Shown: piece after piece, positions 61,827-64,000 of the stretch
Position numbering within the stretch: the first letter of the stretch is position 1
Layout of the letters: each line of letters opens with the position of its first letter
NCBI GenBank assembly: GCA_963966185.1
Contig: CAWZYM010000402.1
Location: 1,391,001-1,455,000, forward strand
Direction of reading: 5' to 3'
Source: Rhabditoides inermis
Lineage: Eukaryota > Nematoda > Chromadorea > Rhabditida > Rhabditidae
DNA length: 64,000 nt
Translations under genes and position numbers: made by a program
The notes under the pieces: generated by a model
What the model saw: only the letters and a program-made list of their open reading frames with translations
Told to the model about the DNA's origin: nothing
Databases searched by the model: none

Positions 61827-62071
61827 CCGCTTACAGGTTCATTAACCACAGCTGCGCTGCCAATCTCACGGTGGTGCCGGTCTGTGTGGAGCGGGTCGGC
61901 ACGTTCTTTCACAAATGGGCACTATTCTCCACTCGCGACATCAACGCAGGCATTCTCTTACTTACAGGCGAGGAGCTAACATTTCTCTACCGCTCAGGAG
62001 ATGGCGCTGGCAGCGAGGCGGACCGCACCTTGTGCCGTTGTGGCGAGACTGTGTGCCGTGGTTACGTCTGA
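61768..62071 (+). pseudogene. C-terminal end of a SET-domain histone methyltransferase (fragment)
   Basis: Exons 61768-61782 and 61837-62071 encode the last part of a SET domain and the post-SET region: GDTRFINHSCAANLTVVPVC, FFHKWALFSTRDINAG, EELTFLY and the zinc-binding CRCGETVCRGYV. RFINHSC and AGEELTF are hallmark S-adenosylmethionine and lysine-site motifs of SUV39/SETDB/G9a-like enzymes. The upstream SET half was not found between 53.7 kb and the LINE. An 18-nt stretch (61950-61967), ending cttacag, splits AG from EEL and looks like an intron remnant. The usual Asp in LTFDY is Leu. A poly(A) signal lies at 62440-62445. It could be a relic, or the 3' end of a gene whose earlier exons lie beyond the repeats. 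Confidence 0.65.
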
Positions 62072-62439
62072 GGTGAGGGCAAGAGCGCATCGTTGTAGGA
62101 GACGTGTCGCGCGTGTCTCCCACTATCCCACTGCCTTCTATCCTCCCTCCTCTTTTAACCGTGTAGATGAGGGATTGCCCAGGCTCATGTCTCCATCTCG
62201 TTATGTTTCATCATGCTATTCGCCCAGTTTTTTCTATGGTTTTCTCATTTTCTGATTCTGGAAACATGATTTTCGTCGTTTCTGTATCGTTTTGTTTTAA
62301 TTGATCTCCCAGTGTGAGAGATTGATTAATTGATTTGTGACGCATCCGCTCTCATCTCACCGACTTTTCTCGTTATCACTATGCGCTCACTCTCTCCCAA
62401 GAACTCACCATTCGACCATTACTCGTTTGATGCTGACGT

Positions 62440-62445
62440 AATAAA
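62440..62445 (+). terminator. Poly(A) signal after the SET-domain fragment
   Basis: AATAAA about 370 nt past the TGA at 62069-62071. Confidence 0.45.
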
Positions 62446-62781
62446 GCATGGTACCGTATTCTGAAGGCTGTCTTTGCCTAGGCACATATGAGGATCTGTT
62501 TTCCTCGTATTTGTTGATTCATACGTCGCTCGTGTCTATGTTGAACGTGTCGTGGCCTCCCTTTGTATCGATTTTATTCGCCGAGTGCAATTGTTCCTCT
62601 CCGTCTTCGTTGTTATTTCATTGGCACTCATTGTTATTTGTTTTTTCACGAATAAAGTTGTTTCGAAAAAATAGAGTTTAGAATCCCTTAACAGTATTCT
62701 GAGGGACGGGATGAATCTGGAATTCGGCGAGGAGGTGTGTGGGAGACTATGCTGGTGGGAGAGAGAGGAGAGAGAGAGAGA

Positions 62782-62782
<1 letters not shown>

Positions 62783-62839
<57 letters not shown>
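62783..62839. repeat. (GA)n microsatellite
   Basis: About 25 GA units between the SET fragment and synaptogyrin. Confidence 0.95.
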
Positions 62840-62841
<2 letters not shown>

Positions 62842-63531
62842 TTGCAGCCTGCGTGGAGCACATCGATTTCCACTGCTCGTCATTCTAGCCAAAGCAGAAC
62901 ACGTCGCGTGCGCTACGCACTCGTCGAAATTTCCCTCCCGAGATTTGGCATAATTCCACATTCGCACCATTACACTCATAACTCTTCTTGTTTTTATCGC
63001 TACTTCTTGTTATGATTAGTATGAGACGGTTTAATCTCTAATGCCGACGAGTCTGCATTGAGCACTACTGCGTGGGGTTTCAACCACACTCTTTTTCCTG
63101 TGATAGTTAGTGTATAGTTGTGATTCTTCGGGAGTTTTTTTCCGTCCAGGCTGGCGGACGCGTGTTATCTCGTTTCGTAGCAGAGGCGGGCGAGTATTGG
63201 AAAAGCGTGGCCAGGCGTCCCTCGCCTCTCCTCGCCTCGCCTCGCCTCGCTCCCGCAAGCCCGAAACCGACTACTCTAAGCCACACTGCTATTGTTTCCA
63301 TCGCTCCAACCCACGCTCACTTGTCGCTTTCAGTTTAGTGATTCCCCGGCTCCCACGAAAACAGCTCGGTTCTTGTGTCGCCGTGTCGACAATATTGTTT
63401 TCACATCGCAGATTTGAAAGAAATCCTAGTTTCAAGTATATGAGCATAACTCATAACGTACTCTGCCCTGTGTGACGCATCCGTTTTGTGGCGTGTAATC
63501 AAGTGAAAGTTCACAGACAGTGTTGCAGGTG

Positions 63532-64000
63532 ATGGAGCAGATCAAGGCGTACGGGGCGGGTGTGGCGGGCGCCGACTTCGACGCCAAGACGTTCTTCAAG
63601 AAGCCCACCGTCCTCTTCCGCGTCTTCTCATGCGTGCGTTACTCATATGAGCCACTCGAATCACGCACGTGGTCATCTCGGATGAGTTTGACCTCGCACT
63701 GCTTGAATCAGCCAGTGAAAGGCGCCAGCACTGGGTTGTCCACGGCTCACCATCTCTTTTTCATCACAACTTGCAGTTTATTTGAAATCGCAAACGTGAT
63801 TATGTTATGACACCTACAAAAACGTAATCAATTCATAAGAACATAAGCCTTTCAGTTTTAAATCAAATCAAAGTGGGATGCGAAACTTTGTCCTGCTGTG
63901 ATAGTTAGTGTACAGTTTTTTTGTATAGTTTTCACTTTCTCTATGAAAAAAGTTTCAGTTGCTGGGCGGCGCGCTATGGGCGGCGGTGAACAAGGGCGGG
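63532..64000 (+). CDS. sng-1: Synaptogyrin, 5' part (runs off the window)
   Basis: Four-helix synaptic-vesicle membrane protein of the MARVEL family. Exon 1 (63532-63633) encodes MEQIKAYGAGVAGADFDAKT then FFKKPTVLFRVFSC; exon 2 starts at 63959 and continues to the edge as LLGGALWAAVNKGG. AYGAG.AG..FD and KKPTVLFR are the synaptogyrin N-terminal signature. The rest of the first membrane helix and the remaining three helices lie beyond the window. The ATG is three bases after a ttgcag acceptor, which fits spliced-leader addition or an untranslated first exon. Confidence 0.9.

Larger units (their letters stand above)
62072..63531. other. Spacer upstream of synaptogyrin
   Basis: Holds the SET fragment's probable 3' UTR (AATAAA at 62440-62445, another near 62650) and a GA tract (62783-62839). 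The 5' flank of synaptogyrin follows. No further gene recognised. Confidence 0.45.

Overview
The window is nuclear DNA of a nematode. Three things support this. All the genes are split by many short introns with tttcag/ttgcag-type acceptors. An exact 22-nt copy of the nematode SL1 spliced-leader sequence lies inside a dispersed repeat at 23953-23974. The proteins have nematode architectures: a three-LIM UNC-115 rather than the four-LIM vertebrate abLIM, and a SNG-1-like synaptogyrin start. The species cannot be read from the sequence. GA/CT microsatellites are very dense throughout.

Layout, left to right. 1-4262: repeat-rich, no gene recognised; a poly(A) signal near 258 suggests the 3' end of a plus-strand gene lying to the left. 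4263-13402 (minus): unc-115/abLIM, 20 coding exons, with a tRNA-Arg(CCG) in an intron. 13803-14016 (minus): small secreted six-cysteine peptide. 14883-20329 (minus): TMEM104-type transporter. 20823-25781 (minus): cytohesin ARF-GEF. 26346-31941 (plus): ITIH-like VIT+VWA membrane protein, followed at 32139-33227 by exons that could be an alternative 3' end or a separate gene. 33519-40045 (minus): formin-N-terminus-like (GBD/FH3) protein without an FH2 domain. 41833-48089 (minus): cytosolic 5'-nucleotidase II with two alternative first exons. 49920-51640 (plus): divergent CDF/ZnT-like protein. 52239-53705 (minus): unrecognised zinc-finger protein. 53706-61767: gene-poor and repeat-rich, with tRNA-like elements, a 124-bp-arm foldback element, a 178-bp tandem repeat and a dead LINE. 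61768-62071 (plus): C-terminal end of a SET-domain methyltransferase. 63532 to the edge (plus): start of synaptogyrin.

The exon models for unc-115, TMEM104, cytohesin, ITIH-like, FH3, 5'-nucleotidase, CDF and zinc-finger genes were assembled by hand from GT/AG sites. Each sums to a whole number of codons and ends at one stop, which is strong internal support. The genes do not form a single pathway. Several act in neurons or at membranes (UNC-115, cytohesin, synaptogyrin, perhaps the FH3 protein). Cytohesin and TMEM104 are same-strand with a 494-bp gap, close enough to be considered as an operon pair. Introns and spacers hold several families of tRNA-derived SINEs and other short dispersed repeats.
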